Assembly (NCBI GenBank): GCA_910584005.1
Contig: CAJTXR010000004.1
Location: 90,914-154,913 of the forward strand
Reading direction: 5' to 3'
Source: an uncultured Anaeroplasmataceae bacterium
GTDB taxonomy: Bacteria; Bacillota_I; Bacilli_A; Acholeplasmatales; Anaeroplasmataceae
Length of the DNA stretch: 64,000 nucleotides
Below are positions 36,033-44,396 of the stretch, one piece after another; the first letter of the stretch is position 1, and every line of letters begins with the position of its first letter. The notes under the pieces were generated by a model. It was not told where the DNA came from and did no database searches. It was given only the letters and a program-made list of their open reading frames with translations. The position numbers were made by a program, and so were the translations under genes.

Positions 36033-36562
36033 TCTGGAAAATAAGCTCTATTTTCCAGTTTTTTTATATCTAAAAGATTATATAATTTATTGTGATGCGA
36101 AATTATACGGCTAGATTCTAAGAATTGGATGGTTTCTATTAATTCTTTTCGAGATAAATTTAAATAATATGATAAATCTTTTATAGACATTTCTAGATAA
36201 AAACTTTCTATTTTTTTATTTTGGTATTCAAACCAAAAGTAGCGAGCAACTTTGATGATTGGATCATGAAGAAGAAGAAGTTCGGTTTGGTTGTTTTTTT
36301 CTTGATACATTTTAGATAAAATTGATAAATATTCTAATCCAATATCCGTTTTATCTATCCACTCTCCTACAACTAGGTCTAGGGCATAATAATCATCTAG
36401 AGTATAAGGATTATAAAAAATTTGATCTAAAAAAAGATACTCTTTGGGTTGATAAACTTTCGTTTTTCTTTGATTGGTAATGTGCCCCTTTACTATTTTA
36501 AACACTTGATTGATATAAGACCCTTTTGGAAGTATTAATTCATTTCTTAAATAGGTTTTCAT
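36026..36562 (-). CDS. Crp/Fnr-like regulator, shortened sensor
   Basis: The 178-residue protein has a C-terminal helix-turn-helix of Crp type (about 128-172: SIKDLSYYLNLSRKELIETIQFLESSRII) and an N-terminal part where a cyclic-nucleotide-binding jelly roll would be, but about 20-40 residues short and without the phosphate-binding cassette. Family membership is therefore moderately sure and ligand binding doubtful. The ATG comes directly after the T-run of a terminator, with no Shine-Dalgarno, so expression probably depends on read-through or an undetected start. Confidence 0.65.
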   Translation of the reverse strand: MKTYLRNELILPKGSYINQVFKIVKGHITNQRKTKVYQPKEYLFLDQIFYNPYTLDDYYALDLVVGEWIDKTDIGLEYLSILSKMYQEKNNQTELLLLHDPIIKVARYFWFEYQNKKIESFYLEMSIKDLSYYLNLSRKELIETIQFLESSRIISHHNKLYNLLDIKKLENRAYFPDH

Positions 36563-36600
36563 AAATAAAAAAGCTAAGCTATAATTTTTTACAGCTTAGC
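36563..36600 (-). terminator. Terminator overlapping the end of the dehydratase-like gene
   Basis: On the minus strand, GCTAAGCT (36600-36593)/AGCTTAGC (36580-36573) with a 12-base loop containing the stop codon region, followed by TTTTTTATTT. The next gene's ATG begins immediately after. Confidence 0.8.
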
Positions 36601-37863
36601 ATCCTCGTTTTCTTTAATTTTTTCTCTTGCTATTGCAAGCATTAATTTAATTCTATTTTCTTGATTTACTTTGGTTGCGGAAGGATCATAATCAATTGCT
36701 ACAATATTCGCATCAGGGTGAAGGGTTTTAATTTTTTTCATAACCCCTTTTCCACAAATGTGATTTGGAAGACAACCAAATGGTTGTGTACAAATGATAT
36801 TATCATAGCCGATTTCTACAAGTTCCATCATTTCAGCTGTTAAAAGCCATCCTTCTCCCATTTTTGTTCCATGGGATAAAATTCCTTCAGAAAGATCTTT
36901 GGTATGAGAAAAATACTTCATTGGAGTGAATTTGGTTTTTTTCATACTTTGAATCATAAGTTTTTCTCTTCTTCTAAGATACCAAATAATAAATTTTGAT
37001 CCTATTTTTTTTAGTTTTCCATGTCCATAGAACTGACTATCGTATATGGAATTATAAAGACAATATAGAATAAAGCCATATAGTCCAGGTACCATAACTT
37101 CTGCATGTTCACTTACTAAAAAATCCTCTAGATGATTATTTCCTAAAGCCGCATATTTTACATAGATTTCTCCAACAACACCAACTTTGGGTATAGCGTG
37201 AGATAAATCCAAAGAAAGTTCATTAAAACTTTTTGCGATTTCTCTTAGATTCTTTTTTAGGGCTCTATAAGAAACTCCTTTTTTTTGCTCAAATTGTTTT
37301 CCGATTGTTTCTATCCAGTCTAGAGCTAGTTTTTTCGCTGTTCCAAAAGTCTGTTCATAGGAACGAGTTTTATTAAATAGATACATAATCTCATCCCCAT
37401 AGGTCATCGCAGCAGCAATCTTTTTGATGAGAGAATAAGTAAGTTTTAATCCACTATCCTTTTCAAGATTTGAAGCATTTAAAGAAACAACTGGAATAAA
37501 GCCATATCCTGCCTTATCTAAGGCTTTTCTTAATAAATGAATATAGTTAGATGCTCTACACCCTCCTCCTGTTTGGGTAATGAGAAGAACGAGTTTATCA
37601 TGATCCGTGCGATGATTTAAATTATCAATAAATTGACCAATAACTAAAAGAGCAGGATAACAGGTATCATTATGAACATATTTCAATCCCTCTGTAACAA
37701 CATTAGGACCTTCATTTTTCATGATTTCTACTTTGTATCCTGAAACTAGCAAAGCCTTTTCAAATAAAGCCATATGAAAAGGGAGCATAGAAGGAATTAA
37801 AATGGTATGTGTTTTTCGCATAGAAGCTACAAACTTTGGATATTCTCTTACTTCAGTTTCCAT
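36589..37863 (-). CDS. 2-hydroxyacyl-CoA dehydratase-like protein (split C-terminal part)
   Basis: A 424-residue protein that corresponds to the HgdB-like/C-terminal portion of the large acyl-CoA dehydratase activase-related proteins of Firmicutes. Seen: NDTCYPALLVIGQF, TQTGGGCRASNYI and CTQPFGCLPNHICGKG, whose cysteines could hold an iron-sulfur cluster. It starts one base into the stop of the upstream activase gene (TAATG) with GGAGG just before, so the two are coupled. In many relatives both parts form one chain of about 1,400 residues. The substrate is unknown and no HgdA-like partner is nearby. Confidence 0.8.
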   Translation of the reverse strand: METEVREYPKFVASMRKTHTILIPSMLPFHMALFEKALLVSGYKVEIMKNEGPNVVTEGLKYVHNDTCYPALLVIGQFIDNLNHRTDHDKLVLLITQTGGGCRASNYIHLLRKALDKAGYGFIPVVSLNASNLEKDSGLKLTYSLIKKIAAAMTYGDEIMYLFNKTRSYEQTFGTAKKLALDWIETIGKQFEQKKGVSYRALKKNLREIAKSFNELSLDLSHAIPKVGVVGEIYVKYAALGNNHLEDFLVSEHAEVMVPGLYGFILYCLYNSIYDSQFYGHGKLKKIGSKFIIWYLRRREKLMIQSMKKTKFTPMKYFSHTKDLSEGILSHGTKMGEGWLLTAEMMELVEIGYDNIICTQPFGCLPNHICGKGVMKKIKTLHPDANIVAIDYDPSATKVNQENRIKLMLAIAREKIKENEDAKL

Positions 37864-40769
37864 TATTTTTCCTCCTTTTGTTTCAGGGCAGCAAATAAAC
37901 TACGAAGACGAATTTTTACTGCACCTAGATTTGTGATTTCATCAATTTTAATTTGAGTATATATTTTATTATGATTTTCCAAAATTGTTTTACATTCATC
38001 CGTTGTTACCGCATCCAGCCCACAGCCGAAACTTACTAACTGAACTAGATTCATATCGGGCTGAGTTGTACAATATTTGGCAGCTGCATAAAGTCGAGCA
38101 TGATATGTCCATTGATTTAATACACCTACTTTAAATTTAGGTACTAAATGAGAAATGGATTCTTCAGTGACCACGGCTACATTAAAGCCGTTGATTAACT
38201 TGTCAATGCCATGATTGACTTGAGGATCCACATGATAAGGACGACCTGCTAAGACAATAATTTCTTGCTTTTGCTCTCTTGCTTTTGCTATGATTTGATC
38301 GGCTTGATTTCGTAAATCTGCTAAATAGGAGTCATATTCTTGATAGGCAAGAGTAGAAGCTTTTTGAATTTCTTTTTTTGAAACATGGAAGTCCTTTAAA
38401 TGCTCTTTCATTTTTTGCTCAAAAATTTCTTTGTCATGAATTCCAATGAACGGATGAATAAAATGAATATTTTGAACTTCCTTAACATTATTTTCAATTG
38501 TTTGAGGATAGTATGCAACAATCGGACAATTAAAATGATTATCTCCTTTTTTCTCATCAATATTATAACTCATACATGGATAGAAGATTGTGTCAAATCC
38601 TTCGGATTGTAATTTGGCGATATGCCCATGGACAAGTTTAGCAGGATAACATACTGTATCGGATGGAATTGTGTGCTGACCTAATGTATAAAGTTTCTCG
38701 TTAGAAAATCCACTATGGTGTACTTCAAATCCTAAATGGGTAAAGAATGTATACCAAAATGGCCATAGTTCATATAGATTTAAAATTAACGGAATTCCAA
38801 GTTTTCCTCGTTTTCCTGGAACAGGGGTATAACTCAATAGCTTTTTTCTTATATATTCGTATAGATTTGAATTTTCATTCGTTATTTTTTTAGCAAGTGG
38901 CTTTTCACAACGATTTCCACTGATAAATTTATTTTGATTACTTCCAAATGTATTTACAGAAAGTAAACAGTGATTGTTACAAATTTGACAATTAAAATTT
39001 CTTACTTCATGTTTGAAATTTTTCAATTGCTCTTTTGTTATTGTTGTAGAATGACTAAGTTTTAAGGATTTAGCATAAAGAGCAGCCCCATAGGCTCCCA
39101 TTAGTCCAGAAATATTTGGACAAACTACATTGAGATTTAATTCTTTTTCAAAAGCTCGTAGGACTGCTTCATTATGGAAGGTTCCGCCTTGAACAACGAT
39201 ATTTTTTCCTAATTGAGCACTTGTTGTTGCTCGAATGACTTTATATAAGGCATTTTTCACTACAGATATGGATAATCCTGCGGAGATATTTTCAATAGAA
39301 GCTCCATCTTTTTGAGCTTGTTTAACAGATGAATTCATAAAGACAGTACATCTTGAACCTAGATCAACAGGTTTATCTGCCATAAGACCAAGTTTGGCAA
39401 ACTCCTCAATTTTATATCCTAATGCATTTGCAAATGTTTGAAGAAAGGATCCACATCCTGAGGAGCATGCCTCGTTTAAAAATATATTTGCGATGGCATT
39501 ATTTTCAATTTTAAAACATTTGATATCTTGTCCACCTATATCAATTATAAAATCAACATCGGGTTTAAATTTAGCTGCCGCCCGATAATGTGCCATAGTT
39601 TCTACTAAGCCTGCATCTAAATTGAAAGCATTCATTGCAAGTTCTTCCCCATAACCAGTAGAAGCACTACCTGCAATGTTTAAGTTTGGATATTTTTCAT
39701 ATAGTTTTGTAAAAAGTTGATGAATTACTTCAACAGGGTTTCCTTTGTTTGGTTGATAACTTTCAAAGCGGATTTGTTCTTCCTCATCAATTAAAACAAA
39801 TTTTAAGGTTGTTGATCCACTATCAATACCCAAATAGAGCTTTCCTGTGTAATTTTCTAAAGGAAGACTATCGATATGGGCTTTGTTATGACGATCTCTG
39901 AATTCCTTTAATTCAGTTTCATTTGCAAATAAAGGCTGATTATAAGCATATGTCGCTTGATTAGTATATGTAGATAGATGGGCAATGATTTCTTTAATAT
40001 TTAGCGGTTCTTTAGCACATAACGCGGCTCCAATTGCAACATAATATAAAGAATTCTCTGGGCAAATTCCTTGAACATGTAATGCAGAATCAAAACTGGT
40101 TTTGAGTTCGGATAAAAAGGTTAATGGACCACCTAAATAAGCAACTTTTCCTTTGATTTCCCTACCTTGAGCCAAACCACCAATCGTTTGGTTTACTACG
40201 GCATTGAAGATAGAAGCGGCGATATCCGATTTAGAAGCTCCTTGATTTAGTAGAGGTTGAATATCGGATTTAGCAAATACACCACATCTTGATGCAATTG
40301 CATAAAGCTTTTGATGATTTAAAGCAAGTCCATTGATTTCTGTAATATCGACATTTAGAAGCGTGGCCATTTGATCAATGAAAGCCCCAGTGCCTCCTGC
40401 ACAAGACCCATTCATACGAACTTCCATTCCATCTGTGAGGAATAAGATTTTGGCATCTTCGCCCCCTAATTCTATAATGCAATCCGTTCCTGGTATAAGT
40501 GTGTTTGCGGCAATACGAGTCGCATACACTTCTTGAACAAATGGAATATGCACCCCTTCGGCAAGCCCCATTCCAGCAGAACCAGAAATTGCTAAATTTG
40601 CAGTTTCTTCAATTATATTTTCAGTTAATAAATACTTTATTTTTTGGATTATATTATCTTTTATATGAGAGTAATGACGTTTATAGTCAGAATATATGAT
40701 TTTATTTTCTTCATCTAGAACTACACATTTAATAGTAGTAGATCCTACATCTAGGCCTATTTTTTTCAT
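37863..40769 (-). CDS. Tandem BadF/HgdC-type activase with DUF2229-like C terminus
   Basis: A 968-residue protein with two ASKHA ATPase (BadF/BadG/BcrA/HgdC) domains in tandem. The first (about 1-270) has DVGSTTIK, NGSCAGGTGAFID and SRCGVFAKSD. The second (about 310-570) has DSGSTTLK, NEACSSGCGSFLQ and SRCTVFMNSS. The paired cysteines would bind a shared 4Fe-4S cluster that passes electrons using ATP. Then come a CxxC...C cluster (about 612-650) and a DUF2229-like domain (IPLILNLYELWPFWYTFFTHL). GGAGGTG precedes the ATG. Homologs are widespread in anaerobes but their reaction is not established. Confidence 0.88.
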   Translation of the reverse strand: MKKIGLDVGSTTIKCVVLDEENKIIYSDYKRHYSHIKDNIIQKIKYLLTENIIEETANLAISGSAGMGLAEGVHIPFVQEVYATRIAANTLIPGTDCIIELGGEDAKILFLTDGMEVRMNGSCAGGTGAFIDQMATLLNVDITEINGLALNHQKLYAIASRCGVFAKSDIQPLLNQGASKSDIAASIFNAVVNQTIGGLAQGREIKGKVAYLGGPLTFLSELKTSFDSALHVQGICPENSLYYVAIGAALCAKEPLNIKEIIAHLSTYTNQATYAYNQPLFANETELKEFRDRHNKAHIDSLPLENYTGKLYLGIDSGSTTLKFVLIDEEEQIRFESYQPNKGNPVEVIHQLFTKLYEKYPNLNIAGSASTGYGEELAMNAFNLDAGLVETMAHYRAAAKFKPDVDFIIDIGGQDIKCFKIENNAIANIFLNEACSSGCGSFLQTFANALGYKIEEFAKLGLMADKPVDLGSRCTVFMNSSVKQAQKDGASIENISAGLSISVVKNALYKVIRATTSAQLGKNIVVQGGTFHNEAVLRAFEKELNLNVVCPNISGLMGAYGAALYAKSLKLSHSTTITKEQLKNFKHEVRNFNCQICNNHCLLSVNTFGSNQNKFISGNRCEKPLAKKITNENSNLYEYIRKKLLSYTPVPGKRGKLGIPLILNLYELWPFWYTFFTHLGFEVHHSGFSNEKLYTLGQHTIPSDTVCYPAKLVHGHIAKLQSEGFDTIFYPCMSYNIDEKKGDNHFNCPIVAYYPQTIENNVKEVQNIHFIHPFIGIHDKEIFEQKMKEHLKDFHVSKKEIQKASTLAYQEYDSYLADLRNQADQIIAKAREQKQEIIVLAGRPYHVDPQVNHGIDKLINGFNVAVVTEESISHLVPKFKVGVLNQWTYHARLYAAAKYCTTQPDMNLVQLVSFGCGLDAVTTDECKTILENHNKIYTQIKIDEITNLGAVKIRLRSLFAALKQKEEK

Positions 40770-40808
40770 TAAAACACCTCCAAAAATAGTTTGGCAATAC
40801 TAAAATTT

Positions 40809-40837
40809 ATTATATTATAAATAATATAACAAGTCAA
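40809..40837 (-). promoter_or_regulatory. Promoter of activase operon
   Basis: On the minus strand: TTGACT (40837-40832), a 17-base spacer, TATAAT (40814-40809). Confidence 0.6.
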
Positions 40838-40921
40838 TTATCAAATGTGCTTCCATTTTTTTACAATTTACGAAAAAAACAAAAAAATAATCAATAATCT
40901 TGATTTTGAGTGATATTTTTC

Positions 40922-40950
40922 TTGATACATAAAGAGTTTTACGATATAAT
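40922..40950 (+). promoter_or_regulatory. Promoter of beta-helix lipoprotein gene
   Basis: TTGATA (40922-40927), a 17-base spacer, TATAAT (40945-40950), divergent from the activase promoter about 85 bp away. Confidence 0.65.
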
Positions 40951-40991
40951 ATTTAAGAGATAAAAATATAAGTGTAAAGGATTTAGGTATT

Positions 40992-42617
40992 ATGAAACGA
41001 CTAATTATAATATGTACAACCTTTTGTTTTGGAATATTACTTCTATTAGCAGGTTGTTCTAAGAATAATTTACCAAATATAGATGGTAGTTTAAAAGTTG
41101 TAAATGGAAAAACAAATTTGAGTGTTACAGCAACTTTTACGGATTCTTCTGATCATGATTTATTTAATGGCAATGTAAGTTCTTATATTGCATTATATAG
41201 CACAGGTGATGAAGAAAAATATATAACTCGTAAATCTGTTACGATTCAAAAAGAAACGGGAGCAGAACCAACTGAAACGTTAAAAAGTAACAGTGTAGAT
41301 TTTACAGGACTGACTGCGGATACCGCATATGCTTTAAAATTAGTGATTTCTGCCAAAGGAAATCAAAGAGTTATCGCTACTTCCAATATAAAAACGATTA
41401 ATAGTGGAGCTTCTGCAGAAGATCCAATACGTATTGAGGATTTAGATGGATTATTAAATATGAATAATGGAAATGATTCTTATTATATATTAGAAAAAGA
41501 TATTGATTTGGGTGGAGAAAAATTGACATCTATTTTTAACTCTTCCACCTATTTTAAAGGTGTATTTAATGGAAACCATCATATGATTTCTAATTTTGCA
41601 TTAGAAAGTAATCAATATAATGGCTTATTTGGATATATGTCTAATGCTGTAGTAGAGAATTTAACTTTATCTAATGTCACTTATAATGCGAATCGTTCGG
41701 ATACTTATTTAGGAGCCTTATCTGGATATGCAAAGAATTGTACAATTAGAAATGTTACTATTGATGGAATGAAAATAGAGCACTCAGGACAGACAACTAG
41801 AATGAATTATATTGGTGGATTGGTTGGTAAGGCTGAAAATTCAACAATTGAAAATTGTTCTGTAAACAATTTAAATTTGAAAATTGATCGAGCACAATTA
41901 TATGTATATGCTGGTGGGTTCATTGGTGAAAATGAAAATACTTTGATTACAGATTGTAATGTATCAGGAACCATTGAAGCAACGATTGCATATACTTCAA
42001 ATGACAATGGCTGCTTATTCTTAGGTGGATTTGCCGGAGCAAATTGTTCAAATAAAGGAATTAAAAACAGCTACTCTATTGTGAATATTAAGGTTCTAGA
42101 ACCAAGTTCTGTTACAAGTAGTGGTACAAAAACGCATCAAGTTCATGTAGGTGGATTTGCCGGAAGTAATTTCCATGATGGTGCATATTACGATAATTGT
42201 GCAGGAGTAGGAGAACTTGATGTTACCGTTGCTTATTCTACATATGTATGCATTGGTGGATTTGCTGGAAGTACTTTCGCCAAAAATAAGGGCGAGGTTG
42301 AAGTGAATACTTCTAGAATGATTAATTGTATTTATGTTCCTACAGGTAAAGGAATTAATGTGACTTTGATGAAGCAAGCAGAGCCAAAAGAAGGAGAAAC
42401 AGCTCCTTTTACAACACAAGAGGCATATATTTCTTTAACTGTTGGTCGTTATGGAAATAAAACCCAACAATCTATGGAAAATGTAATTAGTTATTCAAGA
42501 AACATCGTTGTTACAAATCCACATGACAATTATAAGGAAATACCATCTGTTGTTTCAACTGTAATTACAGCATTTAGTCAAACCATCCAAAATGTCATTG
42601 TTCGTGCAACAGCGTAA
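40992..42617 (+). CDS. Surface lipoprotein with GLUG-like beta-helix repeats
   Basis: A 541-residue lipoprotein (lipobox LLAGC). A fibronectin-like or Ig-like module lies at about 28-140 (SLKVVNGKTNLSVTATF to TAYALKLVISA). The rest is a right-handed beta-helix-like stretch with repeated short motifs: NGLFGYM, LGALSGYA, IGGLVGKA, AGGFIGEN, LGGFAGAN, VGGFAGSN, IGGFAGST, spaced 35-55 residues. These resemble GLUG repeats of bacterial adhesins and peptidases. No catalytic residues are evident, so adhesion or glycan binding is the likely role. It is transcribed alone between its promoter and terminator. Confidence 0.8.
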   Translation: MKRLIIICTTFCFGILLLLAGCSKNNLPNIDGSLKVVNGKTNLSVTATFTDSSDHDLFNGNVSSYIALYSTGDEEKYITRKSVTIQKETGAEPTETLKSNSVDFTGLTADTAYALKLVISAKGNQRVIATSNIKTINSGASAEDPIRIEDLDGLLNMNNGNDSYYILEKDIDLGGEKLTSIFNSSTYFKGVFNGNHHMISNFALESNQYNGLFGYMSNAVVENLTLSNVTYNANRSDTYLGALSGYAKNCTIRNVTIDGMKIEHSGQTTRMNYIGGLVGKAENSTIENCSVNNLNLKIDRAQLYVYAGGFIGENENTLITDCNVSGTIEATIAYTSNDNGCLFLGGFAGANCSNKGIKNSYSIVNIKVLEPSSVTSSGTKTHQVHVGGFAGSNFHDGAYYDNCAGVGELDVTVAYSTYVCIGGFAGSTFAKNKGEVEVNTSRMINCIYVPTGKGINVTLMKQAEPKEGETAPFTTQEAYISLTVGRYGNKTQQSMENVISYSRNIVVTNPHDNYKEIPSVVSTVITAFSQTIQNVIVRATA

Positions 42618-42639
42618 TTTTATTGTGGTGCATTATATT

Positions 42640-42658
42640 GGAGCTTTTGCTCCTTTTT
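42640..42658 (+). terminator. Rho-independent terminator
   Basis: GGAGC/GCTCC with a TTTT loop and a following T-run. The short leader before cysS has no room for a T-box. Confidence 0.7.
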
Positions 42659-42681
42659 ATGCTAGTTAAGGAGATGAAAAA

Positions 42682-44010
42682 ATGGGGCTCAAAATTTATA
42701 ATTCTTTGACCAATCAATTGGAAGAATTTCATTCCATCCAACCTGGAAAAGTGAATATGTATGTTTGTGGCCCTACGGTTTATAATTATTGTCATATTGG
42801 CAATATGCGGCCAGTGGTATTTTATGATATGCTTAGAAACTATTTAAAATATTTGGGCTATGAGGTTACTTATGCTTCAAATATTACGGATGTAGATGAT
42901 AAAATCATTCAAAAAGCAATAGAAGAAGGAAAAACTGAAAAAGAAATTGCTACTTTTTATGAAAATGCTTATTTTGAAGATACAAAAAAAATTGGAAGCC
43001 AGAAACCAGATTTAATTCCTCATGCAACAGAATATATAGAAGATATGATTTCTTTCATCAAAGAGTTGGTAGATGAAGGATATGCTTATGAGGTGGATGG
43101 CGATGTTTTCTTTAGAGTTAAAAAAATATCGGATTATGGCTGTCTATCCAATCAAGTAAGTGAGGATTTAGAGCAAGGAGCTCGAATTTCTGTAAACGAA
43201 AAAAAGGAAAATCCGTTAGATTTTTCTTTATGGAAAAACACAACAGAAGGTATCAAATGGGATTCTCCTTTTGGTGAAGGTAGACCAGGCTGGCATACGG
43301 AATGCGTAGTTATGAATCATAAATTATTTCATGGCGAAATCGATATTCATGGTGGTGGAATGGATTTGAAGTTTCCACATCACGAAAATGAAATTGCTCA
43401 AAGTGAGGCTCTTTACAAACATCATTTAGCTCGATACTGGATGCATGTAGGACGAATGGAATTTGAAGGCCAAAAAATGTCTAAATCCAAAGGAAATGTT
43501 ATTTTTGTTCATGATTTAGCAAATAATATAGTAGGAATGATTTTAAGGATGATCTTGGTATTTACACCTTATCGAAATAATTTTTCGTATTCCTCTTATG
43601 TTTATGAACAATATGAAGCAACATTTTTAAAATGGCAAAGAGCATATAAGCAAGGATTATATGAATTACAATATGCAGGATATCAAGAAGAAGCGTATTG
43701 TAAGGAAACTATGAATTTATTTGAAGAATATATGAATCAAGATTTAAATGTTCAAAATGTTATGATGTTGGTTGAAGGATTAATTAAAGAATTAAATGCT
43801 AGTATTCGTTTAAAAGATTTGGTACAAATCAGTATGAAATTAAATACAATATCCAAAATTTTAAGAATACTAGGAATTGACTTATTTGTTCCACCAATGA
43901 AAGAACATGAACTTGATATATATAAAAAATGGGTAGATGCAAGAAATTGTAAAGATTATACTGCTGCAGATGTATATCGAGCACAGTTGGTAGAATGGAA
44001 AATTATTTAA
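42682..44010 (+). CDS. cysS: Cysteinyl-tRNA synthetase
   Basis: CysS charges tRNA-Cys. The 442-residue class I synthetase has CGPTVYNYCHIGNMRP (zinc Cys plus the HIGH-type motif), HGGGMDLKFPHHENEIAQSEA (further zinc ligands, quoted motif about 227-247) and KMSKSKGN. It is about 20 residues shorter than most relatives because the usual final segment after the last helix (DTPQGTxW-like) is missing and the chain stops at VEWKII. It opens the Bacillus-like cysS-mrnC-rlmB-sigH block and overlaps mrnC. Confidence 0.96.
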   Translation: MGLKIYNSLTNQLEEFHSIQPGKVNMYVCGPTVYNYCHIGNMRPVVFYDMLRNYLKYLGYEVTYASNITDVDDKIIQKAIEEGKTEKEIATFYENAYFEDTKKIGSQKPDLIPHATEYIEDMISFIKELVDEGYAYEVDGDVFFRVKKISDYGCLSNQVSEDLEQGARISVNEKKENPLDFSLWKNTTEGIKWDSPFGEGRPGWHTECVVMNHKLFHGEIDIHGGGMDLKFPHHENEIAQSEALYKHHLARYWMHVGRMEFEGQKMSKSKGNVIFVHDLANNIVGMILRMILVFTPYRNNFSYSSYVYEQYEATFLKWQRAYKQGLYELQYAGYQEEAYCKETMNLFEEYMNQDLNVQNVMMLVEGLIKELNASIRLKDLVQISMKLNTISKILRILGIDLFVPPMKEHELDIYKKWVDARNCKDYTAADVYRAQLVEWKII

Positions 44011-44387
44011 TGAATGCAGATCTTTATAATGGATTAACCTTAGCTTATATTGGAGATGCAGTATATGAAATTTATATACGTAAATATGGCTTATCTCTTG
44101 AGCTTACTAAGGTGAAAGATTTACATAAAAAGGCAATTCAGTATACAAATGCTTCATTTCAAGCTCGAGCAATTCATTATTTGATAAATCAAAATATTTT
44201 AATGGAAGATGAAATCAAGATTTATAAAAGGGGAAGAAATTCTCATGTTCATACAGCTAGAAAAAATGTGGATTTATCTGAATATTTAGATGCGACAGGG
44301 TTTGAGGCATTGATAGGATATTTATATTTAAACGACAAGAAGGATCGATTAGAGCAATTAATTGAAATTTCTATAGGTTTGGATTAG
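43995..44387 (+). CDS. mrnC: Mini-ribonuclease III
   Basis: MrnC matures 23S rRNA ends in Gram-positive bacteria. It is an RNase III catalytic domain without the dsRNA-binding domain. The 130-residue protein carries LAYIGDAVYEIYIR (D21 in the signature helix) and TGFEALIGYLYL, the two catalytic acid regions. It overlaps the cysS end by 16 bp. The ATG at 44010, four residues or so downstream, is an alternative start, but neither has a good ribosome site, consistent with coupling. Gene order matches B. subtilis. Confidence 0.93.
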   Translation: MENYLMNADLYNGLTLAYIGDAVYEIYIRKYGLSLELTKVKDLHKKAIQYTNASFQARAIHYLINQNILMEDEIKIYKRGRNSHVHTARKNVDLSEYLDATGFEALIGYLYLNDKKDRLEQLIEISIGLD

Positions 44388-44396
44388 GAGGTAACT

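Noticed and set aside
42618-42681. T-box leader for cysS
   Set aside because: The gap holds only a terminator hairpin and about 20 further bases; far too short for a T-box and no specifier region.
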